Part shown: positions 47,834 to 57,391 of the stretch, in pieces
Numbering within the stretch: the stretch's first letter is position 1
How the letters are laid out: each line of letters opens with the position of its first letter
The notes under the pieces: model-generated
Told to the model about the DNA's origin: nothing
The model's database searches: none
What the model saw: only the letters and a program-made list of their open reading frames with translations
DNA from: Rothia similimucilaginosa
Lineage (GTDB): Bacteria > Actinomycetota > Actinomycetes > Actinomycetales > Micrococcaceae
Assembly (NCBI RefSeq): GCF_029850875.1
Contig: NZ_JAOVAM010000001.1
Location: forward strand, 186,001-250,000
DNA: 64,000 nucleotides
Direction: 5' to 3'
Position numbers and translations under genes: made by a program

Positions 47834-48393
47834 AGGGAATTGCTCTATTTATCGGTAATTCCACACTAACAATACTTTTTTATTTATTGTGGTAAATATG
47901 CTTTACCTCCCAAGTATTTTACTGTGCAATAACCCACATAGCATATTTTTTATCTTTCAGAACTCCATCAAGAGCACTCAAAATACATAGACTAGATAAA
48001 ACTTTTCAACTCCACCTTGAGAGTCAAAGTTTTATTGCATATATATGTAGATTAATGGATTTGCAATAAAAATATTCTGTGCTTTAATGCATTTAATTTA
48101 TTTATTTTAAGTCAAAAAATAGCAGGTCATGCCACTTTTCCTACATTGTTTCACAAAGAGTACAGACCGATACTCCTGATAGAACCCCCCCTCACCATTG
48201 AGCGCAACAAGCCAACCCCTCAACCGACACGCCCCCTCCCCCAAGCATCCAGGCACAGAAAGCACGGGAAAGAAAAAACACAGATACGCAAAAGTGCCAC
48301 TAACACTCTGTCTAAAGTATTAGCGGCACTTACTTCACACACCTCGCGGTGAGCATCAGATGTTTAGAGCCTGGGCTATTAAAGCCTAAGCTA
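47834..48393. other. Strongly AT-rich intergenic region
   Basis: 560 bases. About 47850-48130 is much richer in A+T than any gene here. No open frame is convincing. It ends at the terminator of the next gene. Likely promoter-side or decayed sequence of the dead locus next to it. Confidence 0.5.
48292..48331 (-). terminator. Terminator of the LANTG protein gene
   Basis: AAGTGCC.CTAA pairs with TTAG.GGCACTT, about 60 bases past the stop. Confidence 0.65.
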
Positions 48394-50007
48394 TTAGAGG
48401 CTGCGGCGGCGCAGGAGCATCAGTGCGGCACCAGCAATCAGAGTTGCAGCGCCAACGCCTGCGATACCTGCAACACCTTCAGCACCGGTGTTAGCCAGCT
48501 GCGGCTTCGAGGAAGCCGAAGAAGAGGTCGAAGTCGAACCCTTAGTGCCGGAGAAGCCTACGGTGTGACCCTTGGAGCTAGAGGAGGTAGCAGCAGAAGC
48601 GTTGCCAACCTTAGCCTTGGGTGCCTGAGAAGTGGGCATGCGGGTCTCGGTTACGACAACCGAACCGTCTTCGCGCATTTCAGCGGTGAAGACGCTGGTG
48701 GTACCGTCGCCGTTATCACGAACAGTGGTATTGTCATCCTCGGTTGCTGCCGGCAGGGTCGGTGCTGGGTTGTTCGCATCGCTCACAGTAGCGGTGGTGA
48801 CTGCAACCTGGTGAACCAGACCATTGGGGTCGCTGGTTGCCACCATTGCGTATGCGTAACCGGGCTGCAGCAGTTCAGCAAGAACGCCAACCTTGACACG
48901 GAAGGTGCCGTTCACGATTTCAGAAGCAGGCACATCGTGGGTTGCCAGAGCCTCACCGGTGATGTTGCCGCTTGCATCCAAGCGGAAGATCGCGATCTGG
49001 ACACCGTTAGCGACGGACTCGTGGGTGAAGCCGGAGCCGTTGAAGGTCAGAACGTTGTACTGGTCGTTCGGATCTAGGGAAGCATCCTCGGTGGTGAGGG
49101 TTGCGTTCTCGGGTACCGCGGGAGCCTCGGGCGCGGGGGGCTCTTCCTTGGGAGCTTCCGGTGTGGGAGTTACGGGAACGGGGGTCTCTTCCTTGGGTGC
49201 CTTGGGTGCGGGAGTCTCATCCTTGGGTGCCTCGGGTGCCGGGGCCTCTTCCTTGGGAGCTTCCGGTGTGGGAGTTACAGGAACGGGGGTCTCTTCCTTG
49301 GGGGTCTCCGGTGCGTGGGTAACGCTCTCAGTAACCTTGAAGGAGGAGATAGCTACGAGCCTCTGATCGGGCTGACCCTGCGGGTTGCTTACAGCAGACA
49401 GTGCGTAGGATGCGCCGGCGGGCAGCTTGCCTGTTTCAACGGTGATGGAACCTTTGAAGGTGCCATCCTGAATCTGGTCTGCGGGTACCACAACGGTAGC
49501 GAGAGCCTCGCCGGTGATCTGGTTGTCTGCATCCAGTGCGTAGATGCTGACCTGCACACCGGGGCCAACCTTCTCGCCGTAGAAGCCTGCGCCAACAATG
49601 TTCACAGTGTTCAGCTGTGCATCAGCGGGGAAGCGAGCATCCTCAATAACGATGGAGGGGTCAGCCTGCTTCACCTCGGGAGCCGGGGTGGCGGGGCTGG
49701 TCGGCTCGGGGGTTGCCGGAGTGGTGGGGGCAGGAGTCTCAGCCTTGGGAGTCTCGGTTGCGTCTGCCTTGGGGGTTTCGGTCTTAGGTGCTTCGGTTGC
49801 CTCAGCCTTAAGGGCTTCAGCCTTAGGAGTCTCGGTTGCGTTGCCGCCGGGCAGGGAAGAAGTCTGAGAAGATGCCTTCTGATCAACAACCTGCTGCTGA
49901 TCGGCGGGTGCTTCTGCCGCAAAGGTTGCCGGGATTGCTGCTACAGATCCAGCGGTAAAAGCTGCCGCAGCTGCAATCTTGTAAACGCGACGGGTAGTCT
50001 TCGACAT
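48394..50007 (-). CDS. Cell-wall surface protein with LANTG sortase anchor and two Ig-like repeats
   Basis: A 537-residue secreted protein. Signal peptide about 1-31 (ends ATFAA). An Ala/Thr/Pro/Lys-rich stretch precedes repeat 1 (about 118-225: FPADAQLNTVNIVGAGFYG, VSIYALDADNQITGEALAT). A linker of repeated PKEETPVPVTPTPEAPKEE-type units leads to repeat 2 (about 300-410: LDPNDQYNVLTFNGSGF, IAIFRLDASGNITGEALAT). A Ser-rich spacer, LANTG at about 504-508, a membrane helix and RRRSL complete the anchor. The repeats share ITGEALAT, so they are duplicated domains. Function unknown; adhesion is a guess. GAGGAAAA precedes the ATG. Confidence 0.85.
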   Translation of the reverse strand: MSKTTRRVYKIAAAAAFTAGSVAAIPATFAAEAPADQQQVVDQKASSQTSSLPGGNATETPKAEALKAEATEAPKTETPKADATETPKAETPAPTTPATPEPTSPATPAPEVKQADPSIVIEDARFPADAQLNTVNIVGAGFYGEKVGPGVQVSIYALDADNQITGEALATVVVPADQIQDGTFKGSITVETGKLPAGASYALSAVSNPQGQPDQRLVAISSFKVTESVTHAPETPKEETPVPVTPTPEAPKEEAPAPEAPKDETPAPKAPKEETPVPVTPTPEAPKEEPPAPEAPAVPENATLTTEDASLDPNDQYNVLTFNGSGFTHESVANGVQIAIFRLDASGNITGEALATHDVPASEIVNGTFRVKVGVLAELLQPGYAYAMVATSDPNGLVHQVAVTTATVSDANNPAPTLPAATEDDNTTVRDNGDGTTSVFTAEMREDGSVVVTETRMPTSQAPKAKVGNASAATSSSSKGHTVGFSGTKGSTSTSSSASSKPQLANTGAEGVAGIAGVGAATLIAGAALMLLRRRSL

Positions 50008-50550
50008 TTTTCCTCGATCTCTGAATTATCGATGGTGAACCTAAGCGGCGCGCCTCCGTCATTGAGGGACGCACAGATTCACATATGGGTGTGATTGCTA
50101 AAAGGCTAACACCCGACTCTGAGTCTTCTACTCTTTTAATATCCACTTTAAGTAACTGTAATGAAATCGTTATAAAACCATCTCTTAAGTTGAGGGTTAT
50201 TACAGACCAATTGTGGTGTTTTCCAGTCATATACTGACATATGAGCGCCGACGACCTTACACTTTGATTGCATTTTAGGAAATTAGGATACTTTCCATGA
50301 ATAATTTCATCCCAACTATTTCACCATAGTGAACCATAAGTCTCATGTACCACTTTATGGTTCTATTAAGTACTCTTGGACATCTCTCCCCCACTCTTTC
50401 CCACCCCGCGTAGCACCCCAACCAAAGCTCCATACAAGCCGCAGACCTCCCGCGCACACGAACAAAAAGCCTCGCCCGCATCCTAAGAATCAGGAGTGCA
50501 GGCGAGGCAAATATAAAACCCCCGCATCAGCGGACGCAAGATCACAAAAC
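50008..50550. other. AT-rich gap upstream of the LANTG gene
   Basis: 543 bases. It contains small dyads (TTCAC/GTGAA near 50319-50333 and ACCATAA/TTATGGT at 50333-50361), an AGGCTAAC core near 50100 that is too weak for an iron box, and the SDR terminator. No gene seen. Confidence 0.45.
50469..50508 (-). terminator. Terminator of the SDR gene
   Basis: GCCTCGCC.GCATCCT pairs with AGGAGTGC.GGCGAGGC, 43 bases past the stop. Confidence 0.75.
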
Positions 50551-51351
50551 TTAGCTCTCTTTGCGAATCACCTTGAACTGGCTGGGCTGCGCCACCGGGC
50601 GAATAGTAATACGGTCGAGGTTCACGTGGTGCGGAACGTTTAACGCAAAGGTCACAGTCTGCGCCACATCCTCGGCAGTCAAAGGTTTCTCGACTCCGGC
50701 ATAAACACGCTCAGCCGCCTCCTTAGAACCCAGACGATTCAGGGAGAATTCCTCGGTATGCACCATGCCCGGGCAGATCTCAATCACGCGCACATTATGC
50801 TCTGCCTCTTCCAAGCGCAGCGCCTCCGTCAGGCCGCGAGCGCCGAACTTCGCCGCGTTATATCCGGCGCCACCCTCGTAGCCGTGCTCAGCAGCGGTGG
50901 AGGTCAGATTCAGAATCGTGCCGTGGCCATTCTGCCGCAGTGCCTCCGCGAAAGCACGCACCATATGCAGAATACCGAGCACATTCATCTGGTACATCTT
51001 CAGATAATCATCAGGCTTACCCTCTGCGACCTTGTCCACACCAATAGCACCACCAGCAATATTGACCAGGGCATCAATAGTGCCCTGCTCTTCCAAAATC
51101 TGCTCGGCAACGAAGCGTACGGAATGCTCGTCGGTCACATCACACGTAACCGGATGTGCACCAGTCTCGGTGTAAAGCGTGTAGAGGCGGTCAGTACGCC
51201 GCGCCACTGCATAAACAGTCCATCCGCTAGCCACCAGCTGATGCACCGTAGCTCGCCCAATACCACTGGAGGCGCCGGTCACCACGGCAACTTTGCCAAC
51301 ACCGGTATTGGGCAGGAAAGGAGATACAGGAATGTGGGTGTTCTCAGTCAT
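50551..51351 (-). CDS. Short-chain dehydrogenase/reductase
   Basis: A 266-residue classical SDR. Cofactor motif TGASSGIG near 21-28, NIAGG in place of NNAG, and the catalytic Ser...YNAAK (STAAEHGYEGGAGYNAAKFG). ARRTDRL after strand 2 suggests NADP preference. The PGMVHTEEF and C-terminal region resemble the YdfG/serine 3-dehydrogenase branch that oxidises beta-hydroxy acids, but the substrate is not proven. AGGA lies seven bases before the ATG. Transcribed alone. Confidence 0.92.
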   Translation of the reverse strand: MTENTHIPVSPFLPNTGVGKVAVVTGASSGIGRATVHQLVASGWTVYAVARRTDRLYTLYTETGAHPVTCDVTDEHSVRFVAEQILEEQGTIDALVNIAGGAIGVDKVAEGKPDDYLKMYQMNVLGILHMVRAFAEALRQNGHGTILNLTSTAAEHGYEGGAGYNAAKFGARGLTEALRLEEAEHNVRVIEICPGMVHTEEFSLNRLGSKEAAERVYAGVEKPLTAEDVAQTVTFALNVPHHVNLDRITIRPVAQPSQFKVIRKES

Positions 51352-51371
51352 ACTTTAATCCTAGTAGAGCG

Positions 51372-51410
51372 ATGCCCGCGGGTGCTCTGTTCGAGCAGAC
51401 CCGCGGGCAT
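51372..51410. terminator. Terminator of the small membrane protein gene
   Basis: A 12-bp perfect stem, ATGCCCGCGGGT paired with ACCCGCGGGCAT, followed by ATATATTTT on the plus side. Confidence 0.75.
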
Positions 51411-51491
51411 ATATTTTGAAATGTTCGATAGCGAGATAGATGCCTACAATGCCACTATTCAGGACGAACGGTACAGGCACTGTCACACCTA

Positions 51492-51806
51492 CTACTTGCG
51501 GCGGCGAGGCAACCCCCAACGGCTCCTGCCGCCGTCACGGAACCCAAGGCGGTGCTCAAAATAGACGGGCGAGCTACTACCGGTCCTGATGGTGTCCGGA
51601 GGGACTGTACCTTCACGCGCCGACATCAGATAAAGAATCGCGGCACCGGGCATGAACACAATCAGAGGCAGTACGAAACGCATACGCGCCTCACCGTAAC
51701 CGCTACACACAGTCAAATGCCAGACGCACAACGCAACCAGCACCAGGTGCAGTATCAGCAAAACAGTTTCAGGCGTACCCAAACCAAAAATACTCAGAGA
51801 ACTCAT
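51492..51806 (-). CDS. Small two-helix membrane protein, unknown function
   Basis: A 104-residue protein. Hydrophobic segments at about 12-33 (VLLILHLVLVALCVWHLTV) and 43-61 (FVLPLIVFMPGAAILYLM) are followed by a basic soluble tail (RDGGRSRWGLPRRRK). The pattern is like short PLDc_N-type or PspC-like membrane segments, but I cannot assign a family. The start at 51806 (MSSLSIFG) has GAGGAG six bases upstream; 51827 is less likely. Confidence 0.65.
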   Translation of the reverse strand: MSSLSIFGLGTPETVLLILHLVLVALCVWHLTVCSGYGEARMRFVLPLIVFMPGAAILYLMSAREGTVPPDTIRTGSSSPVYFEHRLGFRDGGRSRWGLPRRRK

Positions 51807-51980
51807 TGGCAACTCCTCGAAGGTCATGTACTTTCAGTCTACGCCGCCTCCGCGCTACTGAGAAGGATTCACCAGCTGTTGATACTCAAGATTTTCGCGC
51901 CTACACTGCTGGTAATCAAGGACAGATAATAGGGGGTTCTCTCCCCCTCGCCATTTTCCGCTGAGTTTACCGTTGAATCC

Positions 51981-52012
51981 CCGGTTACTCCTCATACCGG
52001 TTACTCCTCATA
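51981..52012 (+). repeat. Perfect tandem 16-bp duplication
   Basis: CCGGTTACTCCTCATA occurs twice without a gap (51981-51996, 51997-52012), ending 12 bases before the ATG at 52025. It lies in the promoter/leader of the next gene and could change its expression by slippage. Confidence 0.9.
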
Positions 52013-52024
52013 TAGGGAACTTCC

Positions 52025-52339
52025 ATGACAGCAATACCGCACGAGCGCATCACCGCGCTACACGAGCAACGCCGCACCCTACAGCAGAGAGCACACAGCA
52101 TCCGTGCCGCCACCGGAACCCCCTACAGTTCTGAGGTTCACCTGCTACTCGGGCAGAGCTACCTCGACCCCGCCAGTTGGCAAGAACTCGCCGCCTCCAG
52201 CGGGATACGTGCCGCAGCACGCAGGGCACAATTTGCGCGCCGGTACCGGCACCTCCTGGCGCGTCTAGAAGCCGCCATCGAGCGGTACGAACAGCACAGC
52301 ACAGCGCGGAATTCCCCTGGAGCTGAGAGAATGCCGTGA
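52025..52339 (+). CDS. Small basic helical protein, unknown function
   Basis: A 104-residue protein that I do not recognise. It is Arg/Ala/Glu-rich and predicted mostly helical (ITALHEQRRTLQQRAHSIRA; RRAQFARRYRHLLARLEAAI). No signal peptide or membrane segment. AGGGAA precedes the ATG. It ends 19 bases before valS on the same strand and may share its transcript. The tandem repeat sits in its leader. Confidence 0.6.
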   Translation: MTAIPHERITALHEQRRTLQQRAHSIRAATGTPYSSEVHLLLGQSYLDPASWQELAASSGIRAAARRAQFARRYRHLLARLEAAIERYEQHSTARNSPGAERMP

Positions 52340-52358
52340 ATATGAGAAAATAGCCGTT

Positions 52359-55091
52359 ATGGCTGAAAACATTTTGGGCTCAGACTCGCCCGTACAGATT
52401 AACGTTCCCGACCGCCCCGCCCTGGAAGGCCTCGAAGAGAAGCTCTCGCAGCGCTGGACCGACGAGAAAACCTACGCATTCGACGAGAACACCACTCGCG
52501 AACAGGTCTACTCCATTGACACCCCGCCGCCGACCGCATCTGGCTCCCTGCACGTGGGTCACATGTTCTCCTACACCCAGACCGACGTCATTGCACGATA
52601 CCAGCGCATGACCGGCAAGAACGTGTTCTACCCGCTCGGCTGGGATGACAACGGCCTGCCCACCGAACGCCGTGTTCAGAACTACTACGGCGTTCTCTGC
52701 GACCCCTCGGTGGCAGACAACGACTCCTTCCGTGACCTGATCACTTGGAAGGCAGACGGTACCCCCAAGCCTGACCGCAGCCAGGCAAAGTGGCCGCGTA
52801 TCTCCCGCAACAACTTCATTGAACTCTGCGAAGAGCTCGCGGTTGAAGACGAGAAGGTCTTCGAAAACCTCTTCACCACCCTGGGTCTGTCCGTTGACTG
52901 GTCGCGCACCTACCGCACCATCGACGCGCACTCCCGCAAGGTCTCCCAGCTCGCCTTCCTGAAGGATCTGGAAGCAGGCAACGCCTACATGGCAGAAGCA
53001 CCGACCATGTGGGACGTCACATTCCGCACCGCAGTGGCACAGGCTGAGCTAGAAGACAAGGAACGCCCCGGCGCGTACCATCGCATCAGCTTCCACCGCC
53101 CCAACGGTGAGAAGGTCTGGATTGAGACCACCCGCCCCGAGCTGCTGCCCTCCTGTGTGGCTCTCGTGGCACACCCGAACGATGAGCGTTACAAGCCGCT
53201 GTTCGGCACCACCGTCACCTCCCCGCTGTTTGGCGTTGAGGTCGAGATCAAGGCGCACCCGCTGGCACAGCCGGATAAGGGTGCCGGTATCGCCATGATC
53301 TGTACCTTCGGTGACACCACCGACGTCACCTGGTGGCGTGAACTGCAGCTGGACACCCGCGCCCTCATCGGTCGCGATGGCCGTTTCTCCCGTGAAACCC
53401 CCGAGTGGATTACCTCCGCCGAGGGTCGCGAGCGCTACGAACGCATGGCAGGCACCACTGTCTTCACCGCGCAGAAGACCGTCGTGGAGATGCTGGCTGA
53501 GGCTGGCGAAATGGACGGCGACCCCAAGCCGATTACCCACCCCGTGAAGTTCTACGAGAAGGGTGACAAGCCCCTCGAAATCGTTGCTTCCCGTCAGTGG
53601 TACATCCGCAACGGTGGCCGTGACGCGGCACGCCGCGAGAAGCTTATTGAGCGCGGCCGTGAGATGAACTGGTTCCCCTCCTTCATGCGTAGCCGCTACG
53701 AGAACTGGGTTGAGGGTCTGAACGGCGACTGGCTGATTTCTCGCCAGCGTTTCTTCGGCGTTCCCTTCCCCGTCTGGTACCCGCTGGACGCTGAGGGCGA
53801 GCCGGACTACGAGAACCCGATTCTGCCGACCGAAGAGATGCTGCCGGTTGACCCCGCATCTCAGGCTGCTCCCGGTTACACCGAGGACCAGCGCGGCGTA
53901 GCGGGTGGCTTCATCGCTGACCCGGACGTTCTGGACACCTGGGCTACTTCCTCCCTGACCCCGCAGATTGCGACCGGCTGGGGCGTGAACCCGGACCTGC
54001 ATGCGAAGACCTTCCCCATGGATCTGCGCCCGCAGGGTCACGACATTATCCGTACCTGGCTGTTCTCCACCGCTGTTCGCGCGGAGACCCTGGCTTCCTC
54101 CGTACCCTGGTACAACACCGCGCTTTCCGGATGGATCCTTGACCCGGACCGCAAGAAGATGTCCAAGTCTAAGGGCAACGTTGTGGTCCCGAACGAGGTT
54201 CTGGAGAAGTACGGTTCGGACGCTGTACGCTACTGGGCTGCTTCCGCTCGCCTGGGTGCTGACACCGCCTACGACGAAGGCCAGATGAAGATTGGCCGCC
54301 GTCTTGCTATCAAGCTGCTGAACGCATCCAAGTTCGTGCTGAACCTGGGCGCTACCGAGAAGTCCGTGATTACTTCTCAGGCTCAGGGTCGTGTGCTGAT
54401 CAACGCTCTGGACCGTTCCCTGCTGGCTCGCTTGGCGTACCTGATTGAGGAAGCAACCGCCGCATTCGAGAAGTACGAGTACGCTCGTGCCCTGCAGATT
54501 TGCGAGAGCTTCTTCTGGTCCTTCACCGACGACTTCGTTGAGCTGGTTAAGGACCGTGCGTACGGTGCTCGCGGCGAGGAGGAGCAGGCTTCTGTTCTGG
54601 CTGCGCTGGCAACCACCCTGGATGCTCTGCTGCGCTTGTTCGCGCCCTTCCTGCCGTTCGTGACCGAAGAGATTTGGTCCTGGTGGCGTGCAGGTAGCGT
54701 GCACCGCGCCGAGTGGCCGCAGGCACTGCCCATTCTGGAAGGTACCCTGCTGGCTGAGTACTCTGCACAGAACCCGACTGCCGGCATTTCTGCCCAGTGG
54801 GTCCTGGCGGATGCTGACCCGGCTCAGATTGAGTCGCTGAAGCAGATCCTGCCGGATGTTGCTGAGGCTCTGGGTGGCCTGCGCAAGGCTAAGAGCGACG
54901 CGAAGGTTAAGCAGCGCACCGAGGTTGAGTCCGCAACTATTGCGGCTCCTCAAGCTCAGCTGAATCGCATTGCCGCTGGCATGGCTGACTTGAAGGCTGC
55001 CGGTAACGCTCGTGAGCTGTCTCTGGTGGCGGCTGAGGGCGAGCTGGAGGTTCGCGATGTTATGCTCGTTGTGGAAGAAGCAGCTGAGTAA
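52359..55091 (+). CDS. valS: Valyl-tRNA synthetase
   Basis: A 910-residue class I synthetase charging tRNA-Val and editing mischarged Thr. HIGH motif as H65-V-G-H68 in PPTASGSLHVGHMF; KKMSKSKGNVVVPNEVLEKYG near 598. The editing domain lies between them. The C-terminal part holds the anticodon-binding helices and a short tail; a long C-terminal coiled coil is not obvious. The ribosome-binding site is weak, and a three-codon frame (ATGAGAAAATAG) just upstream ends seven bases... before the start, which may matter for translation. Unlike ileS, I see no T-box upstream. Confidence 0.96.
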   Translation: MAENILGSDSPVQINVPDRPALEGLEEKLSQRWTDEKTYAFDENTTREQVYSIDTPPPTASGSLHVGHMFSYTQTDVIARYQRMTGKNVFYPLGWDDNGLPTERRVQNYYGVLCDPSVADNDSFRDLITWKADGTPKPDRSQAKWPRISRNNFIELCEELAVEDEKVFENLFTTLGLSVDWSRTYRTIDAHSRKVSQLAFLKDLEAGNAYMAEAPTMWDVTFRTAVAQAELEDKERPGAYHRISFHRPNGEKVWIETTRPELLPSCVALVAHPNDERYKPLFGTTVTSPLFGVEVEIKAHPLAQPDKGAGIAMICTFGDTTDVTWWRELQLDTRALIGRDGRFSRETPEWITSAEGRERYERMAGTTVFTAQKTVVEMLAEAGEMDGDPKPITHPVKFYEKGDKPLEIVASRQWYIRNGGRDAARREKLIERGREMNWFPSFMRSRYENWVEGLNGDWLISRQRFFGVPFPVWYPLDAEGEPDYENPILPTEEMLPVDPASQAAPGYTEDQRGVAGGFIADPDVLDTWATSSLTPQIATGWGVNPDLHAKTFPMDLRPQGHDIIRTWLFSTAVRAETLASSVPWYNTALSGWILDPDRKKMSKSKGNVVVPNEVLEKYGSDAVRYWAASARLGADTAYDEGQMKIGRRLAIKLLNASKFVLNLGATEKSVITSQAQGRVLINALDRSLLARLAYLIEEATAAFEKYEYARALQICESFFWSFTDDFVELVKDRAYGARGEEEQASVLAALATTLDALLRLFAPFLPFVTEEIWSWWRAGSVHRAEWPQALPILEGTLLAEYSAQNPTAGISAQWVLADADPAQIESLKQILPDVAEALGGLRKAKSDAKVKQRTEVESATIAAPQAQLNRIAAGMADLKAAGNARELSLVAAEGELEVRDVMLVVEEAAE

Positions 55092-55146
55092 TTTCGCCAA
55101 ATTTTAAGCGTTCTTCGTTTAAATTTATGACGCTGTTTGAGCGTTG

Positions 55147-55185
55147 AAGACGGGGCGGTACCGATTGACGGTACTGCCCCGTCTT
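55147..55185 (+). terminator. Terminator of valS
   Basis: AAGACGGGGC.GTACC pairs with GGTAC.GCCCCGTCTT, about 55 bases past the valS stop. Confidence 0.8.
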
Positions 55186-55242
55186 CTGTGCCTCTGTATG
55201 TTAGTTTTCTATTTTCTGGGGTTGGGTTTAGGTCCGTTAGAC

Positions 55243-55512
55243 CATGGAATATTCAACTTCGGCAGACGCATAAGTCTGCCCAGGCTCTACACGCCAGCTA
55301 CACCAACGAAGTGTATGAGCTCTGGCATCAACACATCTCCACCAGCGCCGCCACCGATGAGGCGAGCATCGCCTCCGGTTCTTTGAGCGCTCAGCAGCTT
55401 GAGGCCTGACCCGCAAGTGGGTGCGCTTCATGCGCGAAAACTGCGATATGCTGCACCACGAAAGCTCCATCACCGCCGCACGTGCCGCGGTTGAGATTAA
55501 GCCCCCCCCAAG
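55243..55512 (+). pseudogene. Frameshifted gene remnant, unknown family
   Basis: Starting at ATG 55243 (MEYSTSADA), protein-like sequence crosses frames: a one-base shift near 55269 gives KSAQALHASYTNEVYELWHQ and ASIASGSLSAQQLEA. A second shift near 55405 gives LTRKWVRFMRENCDMLHHES and SITAARAAVEIKP. It then runs into an eight-C tract (55502-55509), where reading is lost. At least two shifts and the absence of any complete frame indicate decay. Family not recognised. Confidence 0.5.
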
Positions 55513-55701
55513 TAGGGCCACCCCATATTCTCTTTCGTGCGGCAACACTAGCACTTTCGCGTTGGTACCGCGTTTTTCTGGGGCGGGGCAATCGAGCCAA
55601 GCAATTAAGCCCTGCCCGGAATGCATACTTCACACAACCCGTCCCTTGCTATAGTTATGGGTATTCAAAGACCCTAACTATGTTTTGCAGAAAGGGCGGG
55701 A

Positions 55702-57258
55702 ATGCCCCACCAAAAACGCGTCCTGCGGCCTATACGTAGTGACGTTGCTCCCCCAGTTACCTCTCCACCGGTCTACCGTGGCGATATTGACACACGCGGC
55801 TCAGCTCAAGACCTCGTCCCGCGCAGCTTGTGGGTCAATTTCTGGGATATTCTGTTCTTCATCTTCGCAGGCATCGCGGCTCTCGTACTGACCTTCATGA
55901 TTCTGGCGAATACTGTCGGCCACTCTTTTTGGGGTTTCCCCATCGCCTTCATTTTCTGGGCGGTCACCGCATACCTGACGCTACCGCGTTTTCACGCCAT
56001 CATGACCCGCATCTACGTACCCGACTACTTTATTGGCCGTACCCGCACCCCGGACGGCCTGCTTGGTGACCCGGTCAATATCGGTCTGATTGGTACCGAG
56101 GAGCAGATTCACCAGGTCATGCAGGACGCCGGCTGGACTCGCGCTGACGACGTTACCCTCGTCTCTTCCTGGAAGATTATTCTTTCCACCATCACCCGCC
56201 GCTCCTACGCGGAGGCACCCGTCTCCCCGCTGAAAATTTTTGGCAAGACACAGGCTTTCGCCTATCAGAAGGAAGTGGACGGCAACCCCGAGAAACGCCA
56301 CCATGTGCGCTTCTGGAAAACCCCGGACGGCTGGTTGCTGCCGGGCGGTCACCAGGTGGATTGGTTGGCAGCGGGCACGTACGACTCCGGCGTGGGTTTC
56401 AGCTTCTTCACCCTGCAGGTCACGCACCGCATTGACGCTGAAACCGACTTTGAACGCGACTACATTGTGGAGTCCATTCAGTACGCTCACCCGGAAACTC
56501 ACGTTGAGATTCTGCACGATTTTTCCTCCGGGTACCACGCCCGTAACGGTGGCGGTGACGCAATCCGCACGGACGGCGCGCTCCCGGTCATCGTGCTGAA
56601 CAACGAGGGCCTGGAGCCGCAGGAGCAGGAAGAAATTCACCTCTCCAGCGCACACGACCTGGCGTACCGCATGCCGCTGAGTCTGCTGGTCGGCTCGGGT
56701 ATGCTCATCGCCGTGACGCTCGCAGACATTATCAATAGCATCATTCTGGCGCTCAGCCGCCCGGCAATGCGCGCCAAGTTGCTGGAGGAAGGCTCCGGCA
56801 ACGATGTTGAGTTGTTAAGCCTTTTCGATCAGATGGATAGCGACGTACTGCTGACCATTACCAGTACGGTGCTGGTTGGTTTCGTAGCGATTTATTCGGC
56901 GGTGCACCTGTTCCTGCTGTGGAGCACCTTGCGAGGCTCGTCGAAGGCTCGCCGACTGGCTCTACTATTAACGGCTCTGAACTTCACGGCGATTACCGGC
57001 GGCGTGCTGTTGGGGCGCCAGTCCCTAATGCTGTCCACGATTTTCTTCCAGTTGGGCGTTGCCGTGTTCGCGATGCTAGCTTTCACCTCGGACGCGGCAG
57101 TCCAGTACACGGCAACCCGCACCTTCCATATGCGTGATACGAAGATCGTGCAGCGCGCAACGCACCCGAAGGTGCTCGAGCACAGGGCTCAGCACAAGGC
57201 ACAGAAAACGCAGAAGGCTCGCAGGGGTACCTCTGCAAGCCGCACTCACCGCGCGTAG
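55702..57258 (+). CDS. LssY C-terminal domain membrane protein
   Basis: A 518-residue membrane protein. A soluble N-terminus of about 45 residues precedes two helices (about 46-95). The LssY_C-type domain follows at about 120-290: GDPVNIGLIGTEEQIHQVMQ, HHVRFWKTPDGW, AAGTYDSGVGFSF, RDYIVESIQ. Four more helices make up the C-terminal half, then a basic tail. LssY domains are named from the Legionella lss locus; their role is not established. AAAGGG before the ATG. Alone, facing the Rv2466c-like gene. Confidence 0.78.
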   Translation: MPHQKRVLRPIRSDVAPPVTSPPVYRGDIDTRGSAQDLVPRSLWVNFWDILFFIFAGIAALVLTFMILANTVGHSFWGFPIAFIFWAVTAYLTLPRFHAIMTRIYVPDYFIGRTRTPDGLLGDPVNIGLIGTEEQIHQVMQDAGWTRADDVTLVSSWKIILSTITRRSYAEAPVSPLKIFGKTQAFAYQKEVDGNPEKRHHVRFWKTPDGWLLPGGHQVDWLAAGTYDSGVGFSFFTLQVTHRIDAETDFERDYIVESIQYAHPETHVEILHDFSSGYHARNGGGDAIRTDGALPVIVLNNEGLEPQEQEEIHLSSAHDLAYRMPLSLLVGSGMLIAVTLADIINSIILALSRPAMRAKLLEEGSGNDVELLSLFDQMDSDVLLTITSTVLVGFVAIYSAVHLFLLWSTLRGSSKARRLALLLTALNFTAITGGVLLGRQSLMLSTIFFQLGVAVFAMLAFTSDAAVQYTATRTFHMRDTKIVQRATHPKVLEHRAQHKAQKTQKARRGTSASRTHRA

Positions 57259-57305
57259 AGTGCACGCTTCAGGGATTGTACGCTTCAGGGCAACATAGTG
57301 AATAG

Positions 57306-57342
57306 AAAAGTACCGCCCGGTCAGTAACCGGGCGGTACTTTT
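57306..57342. terminator. Bidirectional terminator
   Basis: A perfect 16-bp stem, AAAAGTACCGCCCGGT paired with ACCGGGCGGTACTTTT, with a 5-base loop, between convergent genes. Confidence 0.92.
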
Positions 57343-57391
57343 ATGCTCTGCAGCCGCAGACTCTAACGAGCCTCAGCGCAGTGCAGGATTC

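Noticed and set aside
50095-50115. An iron box upstream of the LANTG gene
   Set aside because: Only the AGGCTAAC core matches; the other half-site is absent.
53049-55100. A 683-codon minus-strand frame opposite valS
   Set aside because: Complement of a fully conserved synthetase gene; no family motifs and typical shadow composition.
55137-55409. A 90-codon frame after valS taken as an intact gene
   Set aside because: It runs through the valS terminator; the protein-like part starts later at 55243 in another frame and is frameshifted.
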